DNA of 64,000 nt from positions 1 to 64,000 of the forward strand of contig DF241776.1 in NCBI GenBank assembly GCA_000507305.1. The letters run 5' to 3'. The notes under the pieces are model-generated. The model made no database searches, had not been told where the DNA came from, and saw only the letters and a program-made list of their open reading frames with translations. The translations under genes and the position numbers were made by a program. The stretch is from Breviolum minutum Mf 1.05b.01 (lineage: Eukaryota; Sar; Dinophyceae; Suessiales; Symbiodiniaceae). This document shows positions 32,974 to 41,614 of this stretch, in pieces. Within the stretch, counting starts at the first letter, position 1. Each line of letters opens with the position of its first letter.

Positions 32974-33290
32974 ATGACTGGCAAGACAAACATAGGCAAG
33001 AAATCTCTAAAGCAGCTGTTCCAAAAACATCCAGTGGGCAAAACTGATCAAGACCCCAGGGAAAACTTCATACAACGGCTTTATCGCAAAATCATGCCAA
33101 CATTTGAAAACAGTTCAAACAGACCTAGCACAAGAAACTGTAGACATGAATTCTGCTAAGCACTTGATGCAGCTGCAAACAATAAACGAAACCCTTTTTC
33201 CAGTCATGTTGAAATGTTGCGTTCACACTCAGAGGCGGCGGCACTGGACGCTCCATGTCCGACTTCCCTTCCGCCTGCGGCTGCTATAGC
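32974..33290 (+). CDS. Possible plus-strand gene, two overlapping frames
   Basis: One frame starts at ATG 32974 (MTGKTNIGKKSLKQLF, then IQRLYRKIMP). The +1-shifted frame after about 33095 reads KTVQTDLAQETVDMNSAK and HLMQLQTINETLF, and ends in the duplicated segment. Both look natural, so a splice, a frameshift or a sequencing indel may join them. It is the only plus-strand coding candidate in the island. Confidence 0.35.
33213..33290 (-). repeat. Second copy of the AEGKSDME segment
   Basis: Homologous to 30771-30840. The shared minus frame reads AEGKSDMERPVPPPLSVN. It overlaps the end of the plus-strand candidate at 32974-33290. Confidence 0.55.
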
Positions 33291-33549
33291 TAGCTTTGTG
33301 TGCCTTTCACACAGAAGTCCGTGTCCTGCTTTGAGATCTGGCTAACTTGACTCACTGTACAACGTCGGTACAGATGAAGCTAACTTGACGCATTAACGCA
33401 CAACGTCGATTTCAAAATGTGCATTCTGCGATGCATCTCGCAAGAAGGAAGTCACGGCTCTACAAGGAGGACTTGAAATGGAATGATGATCTCTCGTCCT
33501 CCCAGGCCATCGGAGCGCTCATATGTTTGGATGTGCTCTGACCTGATGA

Positions 33550-33882
33550 TCACATGCTGAAAGGCTCGTGAATGTCTTCGTGAATGCGCTTCACCAGTTG
33601 TTCCAAGCAGCTTTCGATGCTCTTCTTTGACATTGCCAACATCCCGTGTGGGAAGCCAAAAGGCAAGGGACAGTAGGTGATCTCCAGAGCGTAGCGTCCA
33701 GCCTTTGTCGTGTAGCCGGGCAGAAACGTCTTGTCTGGGAACTTAAGAAGCAACATGTCCCAGACCTTGTCGAGGGTCTCTGCTACCATCGCTTCCTTGT
33801 TGCTAGTCATTCCGTCAACACAGAGGTCAACACGCAGGTTTGAGCCCAAGCTTCCATGTGGAAAGTACAGTGGAAAGTACAA
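33550..33882 (-). CDS. Unknown globular ORF (about 105 aa, C-terminal exon)
   Basis: The minus frame is open to a TGA. It contains NKEAMVAETLDKVWDMLLL, FPDKTFLPGYTTKAGRYALE and a C-terminal KRIHEDIHEPFSM. Composition, hydrophobic pattern and codon use are those of a folded protein. No family is recognised. It is probably a last exon or an intronless gene. The likely acceptor is CACATGGAAG near 33853. Confidence 0.5.
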   Translation of the reverse strand: MYFPLYFPHGSLGSNLRVDLCVDGMTSNKEAMVAETLDKVWDMLLLKFPDKTFLPGYTTKAGRYALEITYCPLPFGFPHGMLAMSKKSIESCLEQLVKRIHEDIHEPFSM

Positions 33883-34067
33883 TGCTCATGCTCCCAAAGG
33901 CAGACCTAGCAAATTCCTGTTCCTCCCTGTGAAATCTCCACACAACAAGAACATCATACATAGCGCTTTGTTCTGCACGGTGGCAAATCTACAACTGATG
34001 CTTCACGCTAGCGACCTGCCCTGCGAGGCACCGGGACAACCCTATTTTTCTTCTCCTTATGGCTTCT

Positions 34068-34395
34068 TCAAACAATCACCTCCCTGGCTTTGCAGCGTCG
34101 AGGCGCAGCTGGTCGACCTGCGCACGCTGACCCGGCAAACCATGCAATGTCCCACGGACAGCTCAACCACGAGCCTGCTCCGGAGAAGCAGAACCAGACC
34201 GCTTGGATTTTTCCGCACCTTGTCCAAAGCTTCCTCAAAGTGTGGAAGGTGGGCGATGCAGGTGCCCTGAATGTGAAACGCCTCCCAGTGTGCGTGAGGT
34301 CCAAAGGGAGCATGACGCCAATGTCCCCAATCCGAGCGCCTTTGCTGTGGCGTCGTTCTCTTGCATCGAATCCACCACCATGAAGACCTTCACAT
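34068..34395 (-). CDS. Unknown ORF split over two minus frames
   Basis: One frame begins VKVFMVVDSMQENDATAKAL. The next frame gives HWEAFHIQGTCIAHLPHFEE, ALDKVRKNPSGLVLLLRSRL and continues to TAA near 34070. The switch falls around 34290-34330 and needs a one-base shift or a very short intron. The sequence is convincingly coding, but the family is not recognised. Confidence 0.4.
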
Positions 34396-34504
34396 GGTAG
34401 CAAAAGCGCTCCAATCGGCGATGGTCATCCTCACACGGAGTTTTTGCATCGAGGAATCAAAACCACACAAATATACAGAAAGATCAGCCGTGTTCAAAGT
34501 GCAA

Positions 34505-34541
34505 CGCAATGCACTGCTTCGGTACATACTTTACACATGTT
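34505..34541. repeat. Copy of a 30-bp motif also at 30715-30746
   Basis: The run CACTGCTTCGGTACATACTT continues into TACACATG in both places. It is a dispersed or duplicated fragment and no function is visible. Confidence 0.6.
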
Positions 34542-34981
34542 GGATGGCAGCTCAAAAATGCGATCCCGCTGCCATTGCGTGCTGCTTCACTCCTATTGGC
34601 GACTCAACATACGTATTTAAAAAAACATATTTTTTTTCTTCATTGGCATTCTTCTGTGCTACGTTTTCATTGGTTTTTGCAATAGATTCAGCCATGGTGG
34701 GGAATATGTCGGGGTGGTAATCTAAGCGTGCGCCATGAAATACTACCCAGTTATTATGTGGGGATTATTTCACAAACCATACATAAGGATCCCTATTGAA
34801 CAACCAGTATAGTATAATGGAAAGTAAGGCCGAGCTTTTTTCGTGGCTGAAGGCCGTTTTTTTCGCAGCTCGTGAATCAATTTTTTCGAATCAGAGAACT
34901 TCTGACTACCACCCACTTGAATTGGAAATATACGTACGTACATATATATGTATTTATGTATATATATATATAATATGTATT

Positions 34982-35089
34982 TGCCCTCCCTAAAACTAGC
35001 ATAGCCACTACAAATGGATGGTTGGAAAATGAATTTTCCTATCAGCAAGGCCTATTTTCAGGGAATATGTTAGTTTCAGGGAGGGGGTG
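34982..35089. mobile_element. Family A element between TA-rich tracts
   Basis: GCCCTCCCTAAAACTAGCAT at the left and ATGTTAGTTTCAGGGAGGG at the right, flanked on both sides by TATATA runs. Confidence 0.75.
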
Positions 35090-35664
35090 TATATATATAC
35101 ATATATATACGTATGGAAATATGTGTTGCCTTAGTTACTATCTATAGATCTCAAGAGTACCAAGTGGCCCCTGAAATCTTGTCATAGATTTTTCCATACA
35201 AAAAAACATAATTCATAAATTACTATTAGCCCAACTGGTTCGTGATGTTGTCCTGGTTTGGGTATTTTTTTCCTCAGGGGTTACCACATTCCTCAGGGGT
35301 TTCGTCTGGTTTTGATAGGCTAGATATGCTTAAGGTGATTAGAAACAAAAATATTCCCCAAATGGTGGTGAAACATGGTGATATACCATCCGGTTTTATA
35401 AAAAATCACCACCTCAACAATCCACAAAAGTTTATCACCTGACATTGGGATGGTCATCCCAACTTTAAAAAGGCATCCTTACCAATGGTTACATAAACCC
35501 CTTACATGAAAAAATCCCCATTTTCGTTGTTTCAGCGATTCCAAAGGGTTGTAAAAAAAAAACTACGGTTTGCCTTTCACACCGCTAATTGCTGCTGATC
35601 CAGCCAGCCATTTCAGCCGCCGTTTTCGCCTCCCTGATTCCAACAGATCGAATCTTCCACTGAC

Positions 35665-35728
35665 CCTCGGGTCTCCCTGCCAATGTTGGACGAAACGATA
35701 GAAGCCTTGCAGCTTGTACTGCACGTGC
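35665..35728 (-). CDS. Isolated exon candidate
   Basis: The acceptor is GAACTCGAG and the donor is GTCAGT. Two frames fit the 64 nt: HVQYKLQGFYRFVQHW with QGDPR (phase 2 to 0), or ARAVQAARLLSFRPTL with AGRPE (0 to 1). The surrounding DNA is open in both frames. Function unknown. Confidence 0.4.
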
Positions 35729-36088
35729 CTCGAGTTCACCCACCGGTTGTTCCACCCACCGGAAACGGGTGAAACCCCGGAAGTGGGTTTCTCAGCTTGG
35801 GGCAGATTTTGTTAGGGGCAGTCCGAGTTCCAAATCCACCACCCAAAAAAACGAAGTCAAAACCTTCAGAATGTTACGAAATTCCAAGGAAACGATCGGA
35901 AGAAAAGATGGTTCGGCGAAAGGCTTCTTGGGCATTTTTTCTTCCTGCAGGAAAAACAAAGCAAGATGCCTGGAAAGAAAGGGAACAAACATGTAGAGCG
36001 GAAAAAAATGAGCTCTCTTTAGTTTTTCTTGTGGTGAGACCAGCTGTTTACTCCAGACTTTTTTTGTGAAACCAGCTGTTTACTCCTC

Positions 36089-36208
36089 AAGTGTCCCTGA
36101 AACTCACAGTTCGCACCTGAAACAGCGGGGTTGGAAGATGAGTTTAACAGTTTCCTTTCAAAGGCCTCGCTGGCAGGTGCGGTTCCTGTCATTTTTAGGG
36201 AGTGTACC
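36089..36208. mobile_element. Family A element
   Basis: AGTGTCCCTGAAACTCACAG at the left and TCATTTTTAGGGAGTGTA at the right. Confidence 0.6.
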
Positions 36209-36333
36209 TCTGAGAATCCCCAACAAGCTGGTATTCAATGTCTTCGGAGGCGGCTGTAGACAGATCCTTGCGAGGGTTCTTGGACGATGAGCTCAAGTCC
36301 GTGAGGGTGGGGGTGACCAAAAGGACTTGGAGG

Positions 36334-36446
36334 TACTGTTGATGGAATAAATCCAGCTAACCCGTTGATATCGTAAATATCCCATTATTTATATGGTTTT
36401 AGCACCACCCAGGTGGTGATCGCCGGATTTCTGAACCATCAATGAT
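36334..36446. mobile_element. Family C element
   Basis: TACTGTTGATGGAATAAATC at the left and ATTTCTGAACCATCAATGAT at the right. Confidence 0.75.
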
Positions 36447-36496
36447 CAGTGGATCAACGTTCAACAAATACCCTTGACATTTCATGTCCATGCAAT

Positions 36497-36720
36497 CCTG
36501 ATTGGTTCATCACGGGATCATTATTTCGTGGCATATGAAATAATAGCTACCAGGTGATTCAAGCTGTGACCCGTTTATCCCCAAACGTTGGAGGTCATAA
36601 ACATCCTTTGAAAGGGTCACTTAACCATCCCAAAAGGGTCACCAGCAGAATTGCCAGGTATATTTGACAGAGTAGTATAACAATCCCCTATATCACCCAA
36701 CCAACAAACGTGTGAACTGA
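36497..36720. mobile_element. Family H element interrupted by family G (36550-36657)
   Basis: TGATTGGTTCATCACGGGAT ... AAATAATAGCTA, then G (CCAGGTGATTCAAGC to GAATTGCCAGG), then AGTAGTATAACAATCCCCTA ... CCAACCAACAAAC. Confidence 0.7.
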
Positions 36721-37452
36721 TCACAGCTCAAAAATGTCAGTGTTGCGCGGTTTGCAACTGCACTGCTTCCGCCGCAACTGCACGAAAAAGGATGATACAT
36801 GTTAATTCGCTGCAGAAATGCGTCGCTCACCTGGGTTTGCATCAACTAAAACCCAATAGAAATAGTAGGAATTCAATGAACTAGCCGCTTAATAGCAGAT
36901 GCTACACTTCTCATGTACGTATAAAAAAAGGTTGATTTAAAAGCCCTAACTGCTCTTGACCTACCTTTTACGGACAGCCATCCCCATGTGACACCGAAGG
37001 AAAAAGTCCACCGAGGGCCCACTCCTTGCCGAGCTGATGTCGGACACCTGGCTGTATGAGAAACCGACAAAAAAAAAACGTGCATAAAGATGTGCGAAAG
37101 CAATATGACAGTCTTGGAAAATGTAGGATCCCTGCTGAAGACATCTGTTTTTCGGGGAAAGGTCTGCCTCAAATGGGAAAGTAGGTCTTCTAGTTTTCTA
37201 AATATCGATTTGGCAGGTTCCATATGAGCAATGAAAAAAAAAACTGGTTGTTTTCCGTGTTTTGTGGTTGTTTTTGCTACTACCCAGTTATATAGGGATT
37301 ATAATAAGCCCCTATGCTAGATGCTAGATATTTTGCTAATTTGCCCATATACACCCTACTACACTATATGAATATGTATGTGTATATATATATGGTCAAA
37401 TCTATCCTACATAATACCATTACATAACTATACTCATCTTTAATAATTGCAC

Positions 37453-37581
37453 GTACTCTCCCGAAAACTAAAAAAAATACCCCTGAAAAAAAAAAACATT
37501 TTTTTGGAAGATGAAATGCAACTATGGGGCAAAATGGACTATTTTCAAGGGCGAACAGCTGTTAGTTTCAGGGAGGGTACT
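37453..37581. mobile_element. Family A element
   Basis: GTACTCTCCCGAAAACTAAA at the left and TGTTAGTTTCAGGGAGGGTA at the right. Shares its right TACTTA with the next foldback. Confidence 0.7.
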
Positions 37582-37711
37582 TAGAGGTTCAGAATACTTT
37601 GTAAGTGGGTAGTAGCCAGGGTTATAACCCCTATAGGTGGGTTATATGTCCCCTAACTAGGGTTATAAACCTACATATAACCAGTTACTAAGTATCCTGA
37701 ACCTCTAAGTA
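37579..37711. mobile_element. Foldback with TACTTAGAGGTTCAG ends (family P)
   Basis: TACTTAGAGGTTCAGAATAC at the left is mirrored by AGTATCCTGAACCTCTAAGT. The inside is itself palindromic (GGGTTATAACCCC, GGGTTATAAACC). Related: 62850-62999 and 28360-28440. Confidence 0.8.
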
Positions 37712-37775
37712 TGCTTCACTGCTGCCTCCAAATCATGCGCCCGTGCTGCCAAACGCCTGCCTCCGCCATTTCCAC

Positions 37776-37829
37776 CGGCTGCCGCAGCAAGGGCGCCAAG
37801 GATTCCATGGACTTCTGAAGTCCAAAGAC
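37776..37829 (-). CDS. Isolated exon candidate VFGLQKSMESLAPLLRQP
   Basis: A 54-nt exon, phase 0 to 0, with acceptor ACCTCGAG and donor GTGGAA. The frame stays open beyond the donor, so the exon could be longer. GC-richer than its AT-rich flanks. Confidence 0.4.
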
Positions 37830-37899
37830 CTCGAGGTAGGTTTCACCGGAAAAAAGCACCCGTGGAAAAAAAGGTGAAGAGGGTCATGAGATTATGAAT

Positions 37900-38041
37900 G
37901 AAGTATTCATATATGTACATATATATATACTGTATATTTACATATATACATATTCATATATATCTATATGTATTTATATATGAACTATTATATCTATACG
38001 TTCTATGAGTTTAGACATATCTATATAATATATATACATAG
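37900..38041 (+). repeat. TATA-rich microsatellite
   Basis: Imperfect TATATACATATA repeats. Confidence 0.75.
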
Positions 38042-38042
38042 C

Positions 38043-38241
38043 GTAGATGGACAAAATATTCAAACCCCCGGACAACTTTACTCCCCACTTGTTTTCTTCC
38101 TCCAAGGGTTGAGACGGGTAGACAAAGGAAATCAAACCCCACAGCATGACATGTCACGCACGCGTTGTTTAACATTGACATTTGGGGACGGGGGTGTCAT
38201 GCCAATTAGTTGGCGAGGGTTTGAATATTTTGTCCATCTAC
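38043..38241. mobile_element. MITE with perfect 25-bp terminal inverted repeats
   Basis: GTAGATGGACAAAATATTCA (then AACCC) at 38043-38067 is exactly mirrored at 38217-38241. The 149-bp interior is unique in the window. The only copy seen here. Confidence 0.85.
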
Positions 38242-38330
38242 TTGGATGTCCCAAAAAGTTAGGAGAAGATCAGTAAGTGGATTATAACCCCAATATACCC
38301 CATTTATAAGTATAATCAGATTTACCCTCC

Positions 38331-38431
38331 AAAAATAACAGCTTGCCCCTGAAAAATGGTAAAAATGGGGAACTACTTGAACTACTTGGGATGGCTTATT
38401 TTCAGGCAGGCTATGTTTAGTTTCAGGGGCC
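38331..38431. mobile_element. Family A element
   Basis: TACCCTCCAAAAATAACAGC at the left and TATGTTTAGTTTCAGGGG at the right. Confidence 0.55.
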
Positions 38432-39141
38432 CAGGTCCCAGGGGTTTCTTCACAACGAAAGTTGGTGGATGTTGCTCCACTGAGGCCTCCGACAAGCCAC
38501 CAAGATGACCAAGACCTGAGTCTGAAATACCAATGGTCAATTTTTATTTGGAACATTTTTGGGGGGATATCTGAAAGAATTGGTATATGTTTATTTATGG
38601 AAATACTCTAGAAATCTGTGTATATAAATATATATATATACAACAAAAAAAAGTATTAGGGATGAAGTTTGCNATTGGGATGAAGTTTGCTAAAAACGAT
38701 TCAACAAAATCTGGGTGATAAAAAAAGAAACTTCAAATGAATTCACCAAGCTGATTGAAGCTAGTTGGTGGTTGAAAACCTGAAAAATATGCGCAAGTCA
38801 AATTGGATCATGAAACCCCAAGGTTCCCCGGTGAAAATTCCAAACATATTTGAGCTGCCACCACCCAGGAAGGCTTTTCAAAAAAAAACATACACAGCTT
38901 TGTTCATATATCGTTTTCGTCATAACTCCGTTTCTAAGAGTGATTGATTTTTCTTGATGAAAAAAATGGCATCAAAATCAAGCCAGCAAAACATCTTTTA
39001 AAAAATGATTATAATTATCAACATCTAACACCCCTGAAAATTTTCCCGGCGTTTCACGACCTAAAAATCACCAAACATTGAAATTCGGAAAACCAATCAT
39101 CTGAGCTTCAAACCTCCATCATGACTGTGGCTTCAAAATGT

Positions 39142-39257
39142 TACCCTCCCTGAAACGAACATTTTCGCCCCTGAAAATGGGGTTCCCCTGGAAGTTTGGA
39201 GATTCCTGTTGGAAACCACCATTTTTAGGGGCGAACTGTTAGTTGTGGGGAGTGTAC
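39142..39257. mobile_element. Family A element
   Basis: TACCCTCCCTGAAACGAACA at the left and CTGTTAGTTGTGGGGAGTGT at the right. Confidence 0.75.
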
Positions 39258-39259
39258 TG

Positions 39260-39690
39260 TTTTCTTGCTACAAACATGCAGGTCTATAGGTCTCGCGCCA
39301 GATCTTTTTTTAATATCCATTGGAACCCCGAGCACGAAAAAATTGGGAATGATCCCATATCAACCGTTTTCTTTTTTCGGATTTCTTCCATTAATCAACA
39401 ACGTAATTATATAATCGTGATTACATCATCTTACTTTAAAAAAAAAATGAAAACTCCCCAGATCTTTTTCCTCTCCAAAATCTGGCCCAAAATGTGCTCC
39501 AAATCGCTCCCTATTATGAAGAGGTTTGAGATACCCCTCCAAATCGCTCCCTTCCGTTCGCACCAGCGAGCATCATATGAAAAACTGAGACCCCACACGC
39601 TTCTGTAGGTAACAATGGTTGCCACACTGCAGGAATCACATCAAGGTTGCTGTTGTTCAGCAACTGAAGTTGAAATAAACCTGTCGGCTC
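39260..39690. other. No convincing gene
   Basis: Open frames exist on both strands, but the sequence is AT-rich and has a repeated CTCCAAATCGCTCCCT at 39497 and 39537. No splice-supported exon was found. Confidence 0.35.
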
Positions 39691-39954
39691 ATCGTTGACG
39701 AATCATCAGTTGTCATACCTTGTATGTTGCCCAATCCACCAACAAATTTCTCAAGATAGCTTCCTAGAGTTGGAACAATCCATGTTTGGGGTGGGGACAC
39801 ATCCCCGAAGATTTAACATTTCACCGATAAAAAGGTGGCAAAGAAGAAGACCTTTTCCGGCTTCCTGTTGGGGCAAAAGGTATACCTTTTCAAAGGCGAA
39901 GCTTTTTTCAACTTTGGGAAGGTATGCTTTATCAAAATGTCCCCCATCCCCTTT

Positions 39955-40052
39955 CTAGTTGGTGGTTTCAACCCATTTGAAAAATATTAGTCAAAGTGGA
40001 AATCTTCCCCAAGTAGGGGTCAAAGTAAAAAATATTTGAAACCACCACCTAG
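39955..40052. mobile_element. Family F element, well preserved
   Basis: CTAGTTGGTGGTTTCAACCC at the left and TTGAAACCACCACCTAG at the right. Confidence 0.85.
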
Positions 40053-40214
40053 CTTTGTAAATTTCTATCAATTTCACAACCAATCATCTTAGGGAATCAT
40101 CTTAGCGCACGAGTTCCTTTTCGGCAATTTGCTTGATACAAATTTCCACCAACATTTTTTTTAGAGGAAAACATTTATATGAATGACACCAACCCAAACA
40201 ATACATTTCTTATA

Positions 40215-40319
40215 TACCCTCCGGTAAACAAACATAGCAATGGAAAATCCCCATCTTGAATAGGAAATACATCTTCAAATGGTGGATTTTCCATTGCTAT
40301 GTTAGATTACCGGAGTGTA
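40215..40319. mobile_element. Family D element, near-perfect
   Basis: TACCCTCCGGTAAACAAACA at the left and TGTTAGATTACCGGAGTGTA at the right, with inner TAGCAATGGAAAATCC mirrored. Confidence 0.85.
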
Positions 40320-41242
40320 CCACCTGGTTTCAGGATCCATTGTGCAACGCCACTCCCATTCATCGATGGTTAACATCTTTGGCCTTCGCCAAACTCTTCG
40401 CCACCGAACTTGGGGAGTGGGGATCGCCCTCCCAAAAAAAATGGGGATGAGATTTAAATGAGCAACGGAACAAAAACGGCCCGATACGGATTCCATGAAA
40501 TAATGGGTGGTATTTCATCCCCTATATAACCTTCAACAACAAAACGGGGCCCATTTGATTCTCACCTTGACACATCAAAGATGAAGCGAAAAAACCGGTG
40601 ACCTGTCAAATCACTCCCCATCTTCTCCGTGTGCAAATGCATCTCCATAGCACTCACGTGAGCTGGAATGGGCTGCCTGAGGCTTGCATCCAGAGAACAC
40701 TGAACTGGGCACAGCCAAATGTGGGAGGTTAAGGAGATTATACCTTCTTTATCATATACAGTAGTAAAAATGTGAGTTAGCCCTACACATCCAAACACCC
40801 TTCTGAAGAGAAGGTATTTGGACCCCCAAAATATACCTAAAACACCGTACCTCAGGGAGGTATTTGGACGTCTAGGGTAGTATACACTTCAGATCTTAAC
40901 ATGATAAGCTTCATGAAACATTCCCAAATTCCTGCGTATCGTTTACAAAGTATACATTTGGTCAACCCCCCCACCCAGGAACAGTCACAAATGATGGTTT
41001 ATAGGGATTCCCTAAACCAAAAATGGAATAATCAAAAACCAGGTGATTCAAAGTGACCTTTTCATCCCCTAGTTGGAGGTCACCAACAACCATCCCAGAA
41101 AGGTCACCAGCAGACTTGCCAAAAAGGTGACAACCTTACTGGGTGGAGGGTATACCTCCAAAAAGTATACCACATCTCCCAATGCGTCGGCGTCCAATTT
41201 ACCGGAGCCACCCTGGGATGCCCTACATCAAGACATTCTTAC

Positions 41243-41261
41243 AAGCCACGTTCAGGCCATC
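41243..41261 (-). CDS. 19-nt microexon candidate
   Basis: The acceptor CGGACCGCCAG and donor GTAAGA flank a 19-nt segment reading DGLNVA. Strong splice sites are the only support. The plus strand is also open here (LPEPPWDALHQDILTSHVQ), which is an alternative. Confidence 0.25.
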
Positions 41262-41469
41262 CTGGCGGTCCGAAGTCGTGGACGTTCGTGGATTTTTGAA
41301 AACCACAGGGTGACGATTTTACCCTCCGGTAGAAGATCTTGGTAGCTGTTGGCAATCTTGTGTGATTATATATCTAGTTTGTATGGATTTATTTATTTCA
41401 TTTAAAACATTTATACAAGCATATCATAAACATCATTATGTTTTATGATTGAAACTTTTCTAATTTATA

Positions 41470-41505
41470 CATGTATATATATACATATCTTATATATATG
41501 TACAA
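41470..41505 (+). repeat. TATACATATA microsatellite
   Basis: Short TA-rich repeat directly 3' of the terminal exon at 41513-41614. Confidence 0.7.
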
Positions 41506-41512
41506 GAATATC

Positions 41513-41614
41513 TTAGTCTTCACCCTTATCTCTATTTGTGTTTTTGTTGCCTTTTGCTCGTAATACATCAAGTTGCAGCGCCTTCAGTCCCAATGATGTA
41601 GCCTCAAAGACATC
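41513..41614 (-). CDS. Terminal exon of the 41.5-48.4 kb gene
   Basis: 102 nt including TAA, with acceptor GGGTTGCCAAG. It reads DVFEATSLGLKALQLD, then VLRAKGNKNTNRDKGED and stop. Hydrophilic C-terminus. Confidence 0.55.
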   Translation of the reverse strand, partial: DVFEATSLGLKALQLDVLRAKGNKNTNRDKGED

